Of a stretch of 64,000 bases of DNA, positions 27,328 through 35,718 are shown one piece after another. Both the position numbers and the translations under genes were made by a program. The notes under the pieces are model-generated. The model was not told the origin of the DNA and did no database searches. It worked only from the letters and a program-made list of their open reading frames with translations. Within the stretch, counting starts at the first letter, position 1; each line of letters opens with the position of its first letter. The DNA comes from Dyadobacter sediminis (GTDB lineage: Bacteria; Bacteroidota; Bacteroidia; Cytophagales; Spirosomataceae): the NCBI RefSeq assembly GCF_005860765.1, contig NZ_VCEI01000025.1:62001-126000 (forward strand), given 5' to 3'.

Positions 27328-28509
27328 TCAGCTTTTCGGACTGATGCGGACGACTTTTCCTGAATTTTCGAGAACGACATAAATATTTCCGTCCCAGCCC
27401 TGACGCACATCGCGTACACGACCGATTTTATCAAAAATAATTTCTCTGCTTGTTACTTTGTTGCCTTTTACAACAAGATGCTGCAGATACATGAATTTCA
27501 GCGAGCCAACAATAAGATCACCTTTCCATTCCTTGAACTTGTCATTGCTGATAAATGTCATGCCGCACGGCGCAATGGATGGTCTCCAGAAAGTAACCGG
27601 CTGTTCAAGACCTGCGCGCGCGGTATCTTTTGAAATAATGCTGTTATCATAGTCAATTCCGTAAGTAATCAGCGGCCAGCCGTAATTCTTGCCTTTTTCA
27701 ATGATATTCAGTTCATCGCCGCCTTGCGGGCCGTGCTCATGTTCCCAGATTACGCCGGTCGTCGGATGAATAATCATTCCCTGCGGGTTGCGGTGGCCGT
27801 AAGTCCAAATTTCAGGCCGTGCGCCTTCGGTTTTTACAAAAGGATTGTCGGTCGGGATTTTTCCGTCTTCGTGCAAGCGTACAACCTTTCCCTGATCTCT
27901 GCCCAGATTCTGCGAATTTTCCTTTTGACCGCGTTCGCCGAGTGATAAAAACACATAGCCTTTTTTGTCAAAAACAATGCGTCCGCCGAAATGGACATTG
28001 GCTTTTACATTCGGTATGGCTTTGAAGAGCGGCTGAATATCCGTCAATGCGTGGTCTTTCAATTTAGCGCGGATCAGGGCGGTATTGGCGCCATTGTCGT
28101 CGCCTTCTTCGCCGGCCGCTTTCGGAGAAGAGTAACTGATGTAGATCCAGCCATTGGACTTGTAATCCGGATGCAGCGCAATGTCGAGCAGGCCGCCTTG
28201 TCCTTTATAATAAACCTCCGGAATACCGGAAATTTCCTGCGGGTCCAGTTTTCCTTTTTGTACCAGACGAAGTTTGCCGCCGCGCTCGGTAACAAGCAGA
28301 TCGCCATTCGGCAGCAATGCAGAAGCCCACGGCATGGTCAGTCCGGTTGCAACCGTATCCACCTGCAGACTGGCTTCAGAAAATTTCTTTTCAGGCTTTT
28401 TATCCGGATTCATACCGCTGTTGCTCATCAGTCCGGCAGATGCCATCAGCAATGCGCCTCCAAGCGCAAGAGGAATGTATTTTTTTAGTAAAGGAATGTT
28501 TTTGTTCAT
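27328..28509 (-). CDS. PQQ-dependent sugar dehydrogenase (GSDH/sorbosone family)
   Basis: 393 residues from ATG 28509; a signal or membrane-anchor segment (KKYIPLALGGALLMASAGLM) leads into a six-bladed propeller. Family motifs are visible: TGLTMPWASALLPNGDLLVT, RGGKLRLV, HFGGRIVFDKKGYVFLSLG, YGHRNPQGM, EHEHGPQGGDELNII and GKNYGWPLITYGI. Enzymes of this family oxidise aldoses at C1 in the periplasm using PQQ and pass electrons to a cytochrome, which is encoded immediately downstream. No PQQ biosynthesis genes are in the window. Confidence 0.9.
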   Translation of the reverse strand: MNKNIPLLKKYIPLALGGALLMASAGLMSNSGMNPDKKPEKKFSEASLQVDTVATGLTMPWASALLPNGDLLVTERGGKLRLVQKGKLDPQEISGIPEVYYKGQGGLLDIALHPDYKSNGWIYISYSSPKAAGEEGDDNGANTALIRAKLKDHALTDIQPLFKAIPNVKANVHFGGRIVFDKKGYVFLSLGERGQKENSQNLGRDQGKVVRLHEDGKIPTDNPFVKTEGARPEIWTYGHRNPQGMIIHPTTGVIWEHEHGPQGGDELNIIEKGKNYGWPLITYGIDYDNSIISKDTARAGLEQPVTFWRPSIAPCGMTFISNDKFKEWKGDLIVGSLKFMYLQHLVVKGNKVTSREIIFDKIGRVRDVRQGWDGNIYVVLENSGKVVRISPKS

Positions 28510-28561
28510 AAATGTAAGTAAAGGCTTGTTGTTGTTTAAGACGGTCATGGTCAAAGATAGT

Positions 28562-28592
28562 AAAAAGAAAAGGCAGCGGATGCTACCTTTTC
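28562..28592 (-). terminator. intrinsic terminator after the aldo/keto reductase gene
   Basis: On the minus strand GAAAAGGTAGC (28592-28582) pairs with GCTGCCTTTTC (28577-28567) around a 4-base loop, then a T5 run. It separates the reductase from the sugar dehydrogenase unit. Confidence 0.75.
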
Positions 28593-28596
28593 TTTC

Positions 28597-29592
28597 TTAA
28601 TTAACAAGTTCCAGCTTGTTCAGGTGCTCCGTTATGAAGCTGATTTCCTTCTGACTTAAATCGATATCAATGGCGGCAGCGTTCTGAAGGGCTTGTGCAG
28701 AATCCCTTGCGCCTACAAGCGCGATGGTGATACCGGGCTGTTCTACGGTCCAGCGCAGCACAAGCTGCCCGAGCGATGCATTTTTCTCATCGGCAAGCGG
28801 TCTGATCTGATCCAGAAAACTGTTGACTCTTTTCAGGTTTTCATCTTTGTAATATTTCAGAGAAGCGCGGTGATCGTCCGGAGCAAACTGGTGCCCGGGC
28901 TTCATTTTTCCGGTAAGCAAGCCTCTTTCCAGCGGGCTGTATGCCAGAATGGACTTGTTGTTCTCCATGCAGTAAGGAACAAGTTCGGCTTCGTTTTCGC
29001 GCTTCACCATGCTGTAAGGAACCTGATCGGAAACGAGATTGATGTATTTTGCAGCTTCTTTCATCAGTTCCGCATCGTAATTGCAGACACCCGCATAGCG
29101 CACTTTTCCCTGCTCGATAAGCGTGGAAACAGCTTCCATTGTTTCCTCAATCGGCGTGGTTTTATCATGCCAGTGGATCTGGTAAAGATCGATATAGTCC
29201 GTTCCCAGCCTTCTCAGGCTGTCTTCACATTCCTTGATGACGCTTTCTTTGCCTGCGTATTTGTAAATGTCAATATCCTGGCCTTCATTGTTTTTGCTGT
29301 GCATCGCCAGATCGCCTTTCGCAATGTCCCAGCGCATGCCGTATTTGGTCAGGATCTGCACTTTGTCACGCGGGAAATCCTTGATGGCTTCACCCACAAT
29401 TTCTTCGCTGAGTCCCTGACCGTAAACGGGTGCCGTGTCAATGGAAGTAACACCCGCATGAAACGAGTCCTGAATAGCCTTTACAGCCTCACTTCTTTCC
29501 GTTCCACCCCACATCCAGCCGCCGGCTGCCCATGCGCCGAAAGTAATGACCGAAACTTCAAGGTCCGAATGTCCTAGTTTTCTGTATTTCAT
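28597..29592 (-). CDS. aldo/keto reductase
   Basis: 331 residues from ATG 29592 (MKYRKLGHSDLEVSVITFGA). NADPH-dependent TIM-barrel oxidoreductase. Catalytic tetrad is visible: Asp and Tyr in SIDTAPVYGQG, Lys in ILTKYGMRWD and His in DLYQIHWHDKTT. The strand-8 cofactor motif appears as GARDSAQALQNA. The subgroup resembles AKR12/13-type sugar or general aldehyde reductases. It lies 46 bases downstream of the GH92 gene on the same strand with an 8-bp hairpin between them, so the two may be co-transcribed. Confidence 0.9.
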   Translation of the reverse strand: MKYRKLGHSDLEVSVITFGAWAAGGWMWGGTERSEAVKAIQDSFHAGVTSIDTAPVYGQGLSEEIVGEAIKDFPRDKVQILTKYGMRWDIAKGDLAMHSKNNEGQDIDIYKYAGKESVIKECEDSLRRLGTDYIDLYQIHWHDKTTPIEETMEAVSTLIEQGKVRYAGVCNYDAELMKEAAKYINLVSDQVPYSMVKRENEAELVPYCMENNKSILAYSPLERGLLTGKMKPGHQFAPDDHRASLKYYKDENLKRVNSFLDQIRPLADEKNASLGQLVLRWTVEQPGITIALVGARDSAQALQNAAAIDIDLSQKEISFITEHLNKLELVN

Positions 29593-29608
29593 CGTTTGTT
29601 GATTTTGA

Positions 29609-29631
29609 CGGCAGCCATTTGCCGGCTGCCG
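29609..29631 (-). terminator. intergenic hairpin between the GH92 and reductase genes
   Basis: CGGCAGCC (29609-29616) pairs perfectly with GGCTGCCG (29624-29631). No T-run follows on the minus strand, so it is more likely an attenuator or mRNA-stabilising hairpin than a full terminator. Confidence 0.4.
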
Positions 29632-29638
29632 CATTTTC

Positions 29639-31918
29639 TTATTTTGTTAATGAAAACGGAGCCGCTTCGGGCTTGGTTCCCCATGTTCCGGACGGTTTGC
29701 TGTCCATTGTAAACTGGATTGTTCCTCCCTTTAGGATGTCAGCATGTTCCAGAAATGTATTTCCGTGAGGCTTTCCGTTTAGAGTTGCCGCTTTGATGTA
29801 CATATTGGCCTGGCTGCTTGCCGGAGCCTGCACAACAAACTTTTTGCCGTTTTCCATCGTCATGGTTGCTTTTTTGAAAAGCGGCGAGCCGATCACATAC
29901 TGCGTGGTGCCCGGCGTTACCGGATAAAAACCGAGTGAAGAGAACACATACCAGGCCGAAGTCTGGCCGTTGTCTTCATCGCCGCAGTAACCGTCCGGCG
30001 TTGCCTGATACAGTTTGTTCATCACCTGACGCAGCCAGTATTGTGCTTTGTCGGGCGCACCTGCGTAGTTGTACAAATAAATCATATGCTGGATCGGCTG
30101 GTTTCCGTGTGCATAGTTTCCCATGTTCATGATCTGCATTTCGCGGATTTCATGGATCGGGAAACCGTAATAACTGTCGTCAAAGATTGGAGGCAATGTA
30201 AATACCGTATCCAGTTTCTGAACAAAAGCTTCTCTGCCGCCAACAAGGCCGATAAGTCCTTTAACATCCTGAAAAACAGACCATGTATAGTGAATGCTGT
30301 TGCCTTCTGTAAATGCATCGCCCCATTTGAAAGGATTGAACGGCGACTGGAATTTGCCGTCTTTGTTTTTACCGCGCATCCATTTGGTTTCAGGGTCAAA
30401 AACATTTTTGTAATTCTGGCTTCTTTTCAGGAACAGGTCAATTTCCTTTTGCGGCTTTTTGAGTTCTTTGCCCAATTGCGAGATACAAAAGTCCGCATAA
30501 GCGTATTCCAGTGTTCTGGCCACGTTTTCATTTACCTTTACATCATAGGGAACATAGCCAAGCTCGTTATAATATTCATGTCCGAAACGACCGACAGAAC
30601 TTACCGGGCCGGCATTTTCCGTATTTTTGATAACCGCCTCATAAAGCTTTTCAATGTCATAGCCACGGATTCCTTTAACATACGAATCGGCAATGAGTGA
30701 AGCAGAATTGGAACCGATCATACAATCGCGGTGCCCCGGACTTGCCCATTCCGGAAGGTAACCGCTTTCTTCGTATGCATTCGCAAGTCCTTCCATAATG
30801 TGCGCGTTCAAAGTCGGGTACATTAAAGTGAAAAATGGAAATACCGCTCGGAAAGTATCCCAGAAACCGTTATCCGTAAACATGTAACCCGGACGCGTTT
30901 CGCCATTATAAGGGCTGTAATGTACTATTTTATTGTCCTTGTCAAACTCATAGAACTTTCTCGGGAACAGAAGCACGCGGTAAAGACAGGAATAAAAAGT
31001 ACGGATCTGATCCACATTGTCGCCTTCCACCTGAATCCGTGAAAGTTCATCGTTCCATACTTTCTGGCCTTTTGCCATGGTCGCATCAAAATTGTCCTTT
31101 CCGATTTCACGCTGAAGGTTAAGCTCGGCCTGTTCCGGACTGATGAAAGACGAAGCCACTTTCACGCCGACTTTTTCACCTTTTCTTGTTTTAAAACCAA
31201 CGACGGCTCCGGTATGACTGGCTTTCAGTTCCAGCGTATCTTTTGCCAGCGCCTTGCCGCGGAACGCGGATGAAAACGTAAATGCCTTGTCAAATACAAG
31301 TACAAAGTAGTTCTTGAAATTGGCAGGAACGCCGCCGCTGTTTTTGGTCGTATAACCAATGATCTTGCGCTCGGCAGGAATTATTTTTATGTAAGATCCT
31401 TTGTCGAATGCATCCACAAGAACGAAGGAGCTGTCAGCTTCAGGAAATGTAAAACGGAACTGCGCGGCTCTTTCCGTTGGTGCTATTTCGGTAGTTACGT
31501 CATAATCTGCGAGATAAACCTTGTAATAATGCGGCTTGGCAATTTCGGCTTTGTGTGAAAACCAGCTTGCGCGGCTTTCTTCATCAATTTTCAGCTTTCC
31601 GGTTATTGGCAATATGGAGAACTGGCCGTAATCGTTGATCCACGGACTCGGCTGATGCGTTTGTTTGAAACCGCGTATTTTTTCAGCATCATACATATAA
31701 CTCCATCCGTCGCCCATTTTTCCGGTTTGCGGCATCCAGAAATTCATTCCCCACGGCATAGCAATAGCAGGATACGTATTGCCGGATGACAAGCTGAACT
31801 TGGACTGCGTTCCCATTAAAGGATTTACAAAATCAACAAGATTTTTATTGGTTTCAGACTGGGCAAAAAGCGTCGGGGCAGTAAAAAGCAGAAAGAGAAA
31901 GGAAAGGATTTTTTTCAT
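29639..31918 (-). CDS. GH92 family alpha-mannosidase, exported
   Basis: 759 residues with a signal peptide (MKKILSFLFLLFTAPTLFAQ). The two-domain GH92 plan is evident: an N-terminal beta-sandwich starting VDFVNPLMGTQSKFSLSSGN, then an (alpha/alpha)6 part with the family motifs FWDTFRAVFPFFTLMYP, GYLPEWASPGHRDCMIG and, near the end, GYCGDEDNGQTSAWYVFSSL (GDEDNGQ loop carrying the catalytic acid/base region). GH92 enzymes are calcium-dependent exo-mannosidases acting on alpha-1,2/1,3/1,4 linkages of N-glycans or mannans. Periplasmic or surface. It stands away from the SusCD pair at the left, so it need not be part of that locus. Confidence 0.93.
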   Translation of the reverse strand: MKKILSFLFLLFTAPTLFAQSETNKNLVDFVNPLMGTQSKFSLSSGNTYPAIAMPWGMNFWMPQTGKMGDGWSYMYDAEKIRGFKQTHQPSPWINDYGQFSILPITGKLKIDEESRASWFSHKAEIAKPHYYKVYLADYDVTTEIAPTERAAQFRFTFPEADSSFVLVDAFDKGSYIKIIPAERKIIGYTTKNSGGVPANFKNYFVLVFDKAFTFSSAFRGKALAKDTLELKASHTGAVVGFKTRKGEKVGVKVASSFISPEQAELNLQREIGKDNFDATMAKGQKVWNDELSRIQVEGDNVDQIRTFYSCLYRVLLFPRKFYEFDKDNKIVHYSPYNGETRPGYMFTDNGFWDTFRAVFPFFTLMYPTLNAHIMEGLANAYEESGYLPEWASPGHRDCMIGSNSASLIADSYVKGIRGYDIEKLYEAVIKNTENAGPVSSVGRFGHEYYNELGYVPYDVKVNENVARTLEYAYADFCISQLGKELKKPQKEIDLFLKRSQNYKNVFDPETKWMRGKNKDGKFQSPFNPFKWGDAFTEGNSIHYTWSVFQDVKGLIGLVGGREAFVQKLDTVFTLPPIFDDSYYGFPIHEIREMQIMNMGNYAHGNQPIQHMIYLYNYAGAPDKAQYWLRQVMNKLYQATPDGYCGDEDNGQTSAWYVFSSLGFYPVTPGTTQYVIGSPLFKKATMTMENGKKFVVQAPASSQANMYIKAATLNGKPHGNTFLEHADILKGGTIQFTMDSKPSGTWGTKPEAAPFSLTK

Positions 31919-31970
31919 ATCGGAAACAATGCGTTACTGTATATAATAGTTGAGAAACCGGTTAAGAGAA

Positions 31971-31998
31971 CAAAAGTAATGGAAGGCCGGCTAACAAA
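31971..31998 (-). promoter_or_regulatory. possible promoter for the GH92 gene
   Basis: On the minus strand TTTG (31995-31998), a 16-base spacer, then TACTTTTG (31971-31978). The spacer is shorter than the usual 17-23 bases. Leader of about 45 bases. Confidence 0.4.
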
Positions 31999-32192
31999 AA
32001 GTAAACAGCTAAAAGATTTGCCGGAAGACAGGAAAACATGACAATTTGTACGGGCATAGTTCTTTACGTTAATAAAATACAGAGGTAAAACCTTGTTTCC
32101 GGCAATAACAGCAAGCAGTTGCAATCTGCTCTGCGGGCTGTTGTTGCCGGGGTACATATTGTAAATAAAGTTACGTATTCATTTAAATTACA

Positions 32193-33587
32193 ATGACTGA
32201 ACACTTAGACCGCTTGACCCCGCGTCAGATCGTTTTTGAGCTTGACCAATATATTATCGGACAAAATGACGCAAAAAGAAACGTGGCCATTGCATTGAGA
32301 AACCGGTGGAGGCGGATGAACAGCCCCGAAGACATACAGCGTGAGATTATTCCGAACAATATACTCATGATCGGTGCGACGGGAGTCGGCAAGACAGAAA
32401 TTGCACGTCGCCTGGCCAAAATTGCCGATGCTCCTTTTGTAAAAGTGGAAGCTTCCAAGTTTACCGAAGTGGGTTACGTAGGCCGGGATGTTGAAAGTAT
32501 GGTGCGCGATCTGGTGGAACAGGCGGTTGGAATGGTAAGAACGCAAAAAAAAGAAGAAGTCAAGATCAAGGCTGAACAAGCTGTGGAAGATATTATCCTG
32601 GATGCGCTGATTCCGCCTGTACATGCGTCCGGCGTTGCCAAAGTCAGAACGGACAATGGCTCGTCCAATGCAATTCCCGAAGATGATGGAGAGCTTAACC
32701 AGCGTACAAGAGAGCGCTTTCGTGAAAAAATCAGAAACGGGGAGCTGGATAATCGCAAGATTGAAATTGAAGTGCAGCAGAATCAGTCTCCGAATGTAGG
32801 CATGATCGGCGGTGCCGTGGATGACGTTTCGATGATGAACATTCAGGAAATGATCAGCAATATGATGCCGAGACGCGGTAAAAAAAGGAAAGTAACCGTG
32901 GAAGAAGCCAGAAAAATCCTGCTTGACGAAGAAGCGTCCAAACTTATCGATATGGATGAAGTCAAAATGGAGGCGATCAAAAAAGCGGAAAACCTCGGGA
33001 TTATATTTATTGACGAAATTGATAAAGTTGCTTCCAGCAAATCGGGCGGCAGCGGGCCGGATGTAAGCCGTGAAGGAGTTCAGCGCGATCTGCTTCCGAT
33101 CGTGGAAGGAAGTGCGGTTACGACCAAGCACGGCATAATCCATACAGATCACATTCTTTTTGTGGCAGCGGGCGCATTCCATGTCTCCAAGCCATCCGAT
33201 CTGATTCCAGAGTTACAAGGCCGTTTCCCGATCCGCGTGGAACTGAACAGTCTGACGGAGTCGGATTTTTACCAGATTCTGAAAACGCCTAAAAATGCGC
33301 TTACCAAGCAATATGTGGCCATGATGGAATCCGAAGGCGTTGAACTGGAATTTGAAGACGGAGCACTTCGTGAAATTGCCAAAATTGCTTTTGAAGTAAA
33401 CAGCGAAGTAGAAAATATCGGTGCACGCAGGCTGCAGACTGTAATGAGCTTACTATTAAATGACTTCATGTATGACATTCCGGACATGATCGGCGCAGAT
33501 TCCCACATTGTCGTCACTGCCGAACTTGTCACTGAAAAACTCTCTGCACTTGTCAAAAACCGTGATCTGAGTCAGTATATTCTTTAA
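32193..33587 (+). CDS. hslU: HslU, ATPase subunit of the HslUV protease
   Basis: 464 residues. AAA+ unfoldase that feeds substrates to the HslV peptidase. Visible: N-terminal LTPRQIVFELDQYIIGQ, Walker A GATGVGKTE (61-69), the pore loop GYVG (94-97) within TEVGYVGRDVESMVRDLVEQ, a helical I-domain (about 105-250), Walker B IIFIDEIDK, sensor region LQGRFPIRVEL, and the C-terminal tail LSQYIL that inserts into HslV. hslV is not adjacent, so it must be elsewhere. It is divergent from the GH92 gene and followed by a purine-rich hairpin terminator and the repeat array. Confidence 0.95.
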   Translation: MTEHLDRLTPRQIVFELDQYIIGQNDAKRNVAIALRNRWRRMNSPEDIQREIIPNNILMIGATGVGKTEIARRLAKIADAPFVKVEASKFTEVGYVGRDVESMVRDLVEQAVGMVRTQKKEEVKIKAEQAVEDIILDALIPPVHASGVAKVRTDNGSSNAIPEDDGELNQRTRERFREKIRNGELDNRKIEIEVQQNQSPNVGMIGGAVDDVSMMNIQEMISNMMPRRGKKRKVTVEEARKILLDEEASKLIDMDEVKMEAIKKAENLGIIFIDEIDKVASSKSGGSGPDVSREGVQRDLLPIVEGSAVTTKHGIIHTDHILFVAAGAFHVSKPSDLIPELQGRFPIRVELNSLTESDFYQILKTPKNALTKQYVAMMESEGVELEFEDGALREIAKIAFEVNSEVENIGARRLQTVMSLLLNDFMYDIPDMIGADSHIVVTAELVTEKLSALVKNRDLSQYIL

Positions 33588-33645
33588 AAGAGAAAGGAGA
33601 ATAGGAGTAGGGAAGAAAGGAGGAAGGAAAAAGGATTTAAGCAGG

Positions 33646-33681
33646 AAGGAGAAAATACGTTTTTCCTTTCTCCTTTTTTTG
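33646..33681 (+). terminator. intrinsic terminator after hslU
   Basis: AAGGAGAAA (33646-33654) pairs with TTTCTCCTT (33667-33675), followed by a T-run and G. The preceding 60 bases are almost pure purine (GA-rich), unlike flanking DNA. Confidence 0.65.
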
Positions 33682-33710
33682 TTTTTCAATTTATCAAATT
33701 TGTACATGGT

Positions 33711-34180
33711 TGCTCCGGAGGAGCAGCCTGGCCGAGGCAAAAGGAAACCCCTCCGGGGTTGCTACGATTAACATATATCTAATTTCTACAAACAGGATAC
33801 CGCTCCGCGGTAGATGTTGGCTCCTGCGGAGCCTTCTTTTTGTAGCAAGATTTGGATTTTGTCACACTTGTCACATTTGTACATTTTTGCTCCGGAGGAG
33901 CAGCCTGTCCATGTCAAAAGGAAACCCCTCCGGGGTTGCTATGATTAACATATATTCAACTTTCTACAAGCAGGCCACCGCTCCGCGGTGGATGTTGGCT
34001 CCTGCAGAGCCTTCTTTTTGTAGCAAGATTTGGATTTTGTCACATTTGTCACATTTTTGCTCCGGAAGAGCAGCCTGGCCCAGGCAAAAGGAAACCCCTC
34101 CGGGGTTGCTACGATTAACATATATTTAATTTCTACAAACAGGATACCGCTCCGCGGTGAATGGCTTCTGCGGATCTTAG
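33711..34180. repeat. three-copy array of palindrome-rich repeats, about 175 bp per unit
   Basis: Copies begin at 33711, 33888 and 34058 (177 and 170 bases apart); the third is truncated and diverged at its right end. Each unit carries four short hairpins with 3-base loops: GCTCC-GGA-GGAGC (33712-33724), AACCCC-TCC-GGGGTT (33746-33760), TACCGC-TCC-GCGGTA (33798-33812) and GGCTCC-TGC-GGAGCC (33819-33833), the last followed by a T-rich run as in a terminator. Between hairpins 2 and 3 is an AT-rich spacer containing GATTAACATATAT. Stem 3 shows covariation: T-A in copy 1 becomes C-G in copy 2 with one extra pair. Confidence 0.9.
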
Positions 34181-34194
34181 AGGCAGAGAAAAAC

Positions 34195-34224
34195 AATCAA
34201 TGACCAAAAATGACTTATAATTCC
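34195..34224. repeat. three decamer repeats related to the 41.6-kb array
   Basis: AATCAATGAC, CAAAAATGAC, TTATAATTCC follow one another at a period of 10 bases and match the AAAAAATGAC-TTGTAATGAC blocks at 41591-41610. Confidence 0.6.
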
Positions 34225-34256
34225 CTTTCTCCATCCTTCCCCAAATCACATCCTGC

Positions 34257-35030
34257 TCAATTTTCGAAGAATAGCCACCTGAGTGCAACGGGAAATTCCT
34301 TGCTCCATTGTTCTTCGTTGTGCTGGCCTTCCGGATCAATGGAAGTTTTGATTTTTACGCGGCTGTAGCCAAAACCCTGATTTTGCAATGTTTTCTGAAG
34401 CCTTTCTACATTCGGAAGCATGTTGGTGCCTTCTTTGCCGCCGGCATACAAATAAATACGTGTTTCAAAAGGTTCGAAAAAGTGGATGGCATCAAAATAA
34501 ATGCGTTGTGAAATCCAGAGCGAAGGAGAAAATATCATCAGTCTTCCGAATACTTGCGGAAACATCAACGCGGCATAAATACTCAGCAATCCGCCGACAG
34601 AGCTTCCACCCATACCGGTATTAAGTCTTTCCGGTTTGGTGCGGTAAGTTGCATCCACATGCGGCTTCAGTGTTTCTGTTACAAACTTCAAAAACAGGTA
34701 GCCAAGTCCTTTTCCAAGCCGCGGATTATCGTACGGTGAAAATTCCTGTATTCTGTTTTCTTCTCCGTGATCAATCGCAACAATGATGATATTGGCCTTA
34801 TCTTCTTCTGCAAGATAAGCCAGACTTGAATCGATGTACCAGTTTCCATACGCAGAACCTTCACCAAACAGATTTTGTGCATCGGTCATATAAAGAACCG
34901 GATAATGTTTTTCCGGCTTGTCATAGTAATCATGTGGAAGCAGCACATGTATGCGCCGGCTTTTGTCCAGTTGAGGTATCTTGAAAGTTTCTGAAAGAAC
35001 CTCAATAATCGGGAATAATTCTGTTTTCAA
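34257..35030 (-). CDS. alpha/beta-hydrolase, putative esterase (PF00756 type)
   Basis: 257 residues without a signal peptide. The body has the esterase_D/enterochelin-esterase-like plan: RRIHVLLPHDYYDKPEKHYP, VLYMTDAQNLFGE (oxyanion side), IIIVAIDHGEENRIQEFSP, the nucleophile elbow GMGGSSVGGLLSIYAAL (GxSxG as GSSVG), and SPSLWISQ. The catalytic His is likely in EGQHNEEQWSKEFP near the C-terminus. Cytoplasmic carboxyl-ester hydrolase; substrate unknown. Separate from folA by a 110-base gap. Start at 35030 is the first ATG that keeps the family-like N-terminus. Confidence 0.87.
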   Translation of the reverse strand: MKTELFPIIEVLSETFKIPQLDKSRRIHVLLPHDYYDKPEKHYPVLYMTDAQNLFGEGSAYGNWYIDSSLAYLAEEDKANIIIVAIDHGEENRIQEFSPYDNPRLGKGLGYLFLKFVTETLKPHVDATYRTKPERLNTGMGGSSVGGLLSIYAALMFPQVFGRLMIFSPSLWISQRIYFDAIHFFEPFETRIYLYAGGKEGTNMLPNVERLQKTLQNQGFGYSRVKIKTSIDPEGQHNEEQWSKEFPVALRWLFFEN

Positions 35031-35140
35031 TGAATTGTGGGTATGATGCCAATTTGCCTTGTAATTCCGTGCTTACCTGCGCATACAGTCATCAGAAGTT
35101 TGTTGAGAATTGTTACTTGTATTTCCAGAACAAAAAATAC

Positions 35141-35641
35141 CTATAATTTATTCCATCGGATGTAATCTGCAAATTCAAACGGGAAATTATGACGTTCGTC
35201 TGCTTTATGGGAAATACGGTTGGTTTCCTTCCAGTCGGCAGGTTGTAAAATTTCAAAACGGGTATCACCGTCTATCATAGTTTTGACTTCCGTAATGTAA
35301 AGTTTGTCCGATAAGGATTGCGCCTGTCGGTACAGTTCACCGCCGCCTATGATAAAAGCTTCATTTGTATCCGTTTCCTGGGCTTTCTGCAAAGCTTCTT
35401 CCAATGAATGGGTTACAATTATGCCTTCATGAAAAAAGTCGGAATTGCGTGTGACAACAATGGAAGTTCTGCCTGGAAGCGGTTTCCCGATAGACTCGAA
35501 CGTTTTTCTGCCCATAATAATCGGATGGTTCAGAGTCAGGTTCTTAAAACGTTTGAGGTCATCCGGCAGGCGCCATAAAAGCTGATTGTTCTTTCCGATT
35601 ACACCATTTTCGGAAACTGCAACGATAATTGAGATGGTCAT
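35141..35641 (-). CDS. folA: dihydrofolate reductase
   Basis: 166 residues, the usual length. Reduces dihydrofolate to tetrahydrofolate with NADPH. Signature ISIIVAVSENGVIGKNNQLL, LWRLPDDLKRFKNLT (the substrate-binding Asp in LPDDL), HPIIMGRKTFESIGKPLPGR, TSIVVTR and AFIIGGGELYRQAQ are all present. On the same strand as fmt, 77 bases downstream, so they may form one transcript. Confidence 0.95.
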   Translation of the reverse strand: MTISIIVAVSENGVIGKNNQLLWRLPDDLKRFKNLTLNHPIIMGRKTFESIGKPLPGRTSIVVTRNSDFFHEGIIVTHSLEEALQKAQETDTNEAFIIGGGELYRQAQSLSDKLYITEVKTMIDGDTRFEILQPADWKETNRISHKADERHNFPFEFADYIRWNKL

Positions 35642-35718
35642 TAAGGTATCTGTATTGTGTTTTTACGCGTAATTTGTAAAATTTGGCTGTATCTGAAAAC
35701 AATCCTTTTTTCTGGATT

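Larger units (their letters stand above)
33588..34256. other. 669-base non-coding region after hslU
   Basis: Holds a purine-rich stretch and terminator (33588-33680), a three-copy palindromic repeat array (33711-34180) and a short decamer repeat (34195-34224). Frames that are open across it arise from the repeats and are not genes. Confidence 0.8.

Noticed and set aside
33710..34129. Open frames of 139 aa (plus) and 83 aa (33945-34196, minus) across the repeat array
   Set aside because: They arise from the repeat units being close to multiples of three and repeat the same peptide; no family, start context or independent codon use.
33711..34180. CRISPR array
   Set aside because: Repeats are about 175 bases with internal hairpins and near-identical whole units; there are no unique spacers and no cas genes.
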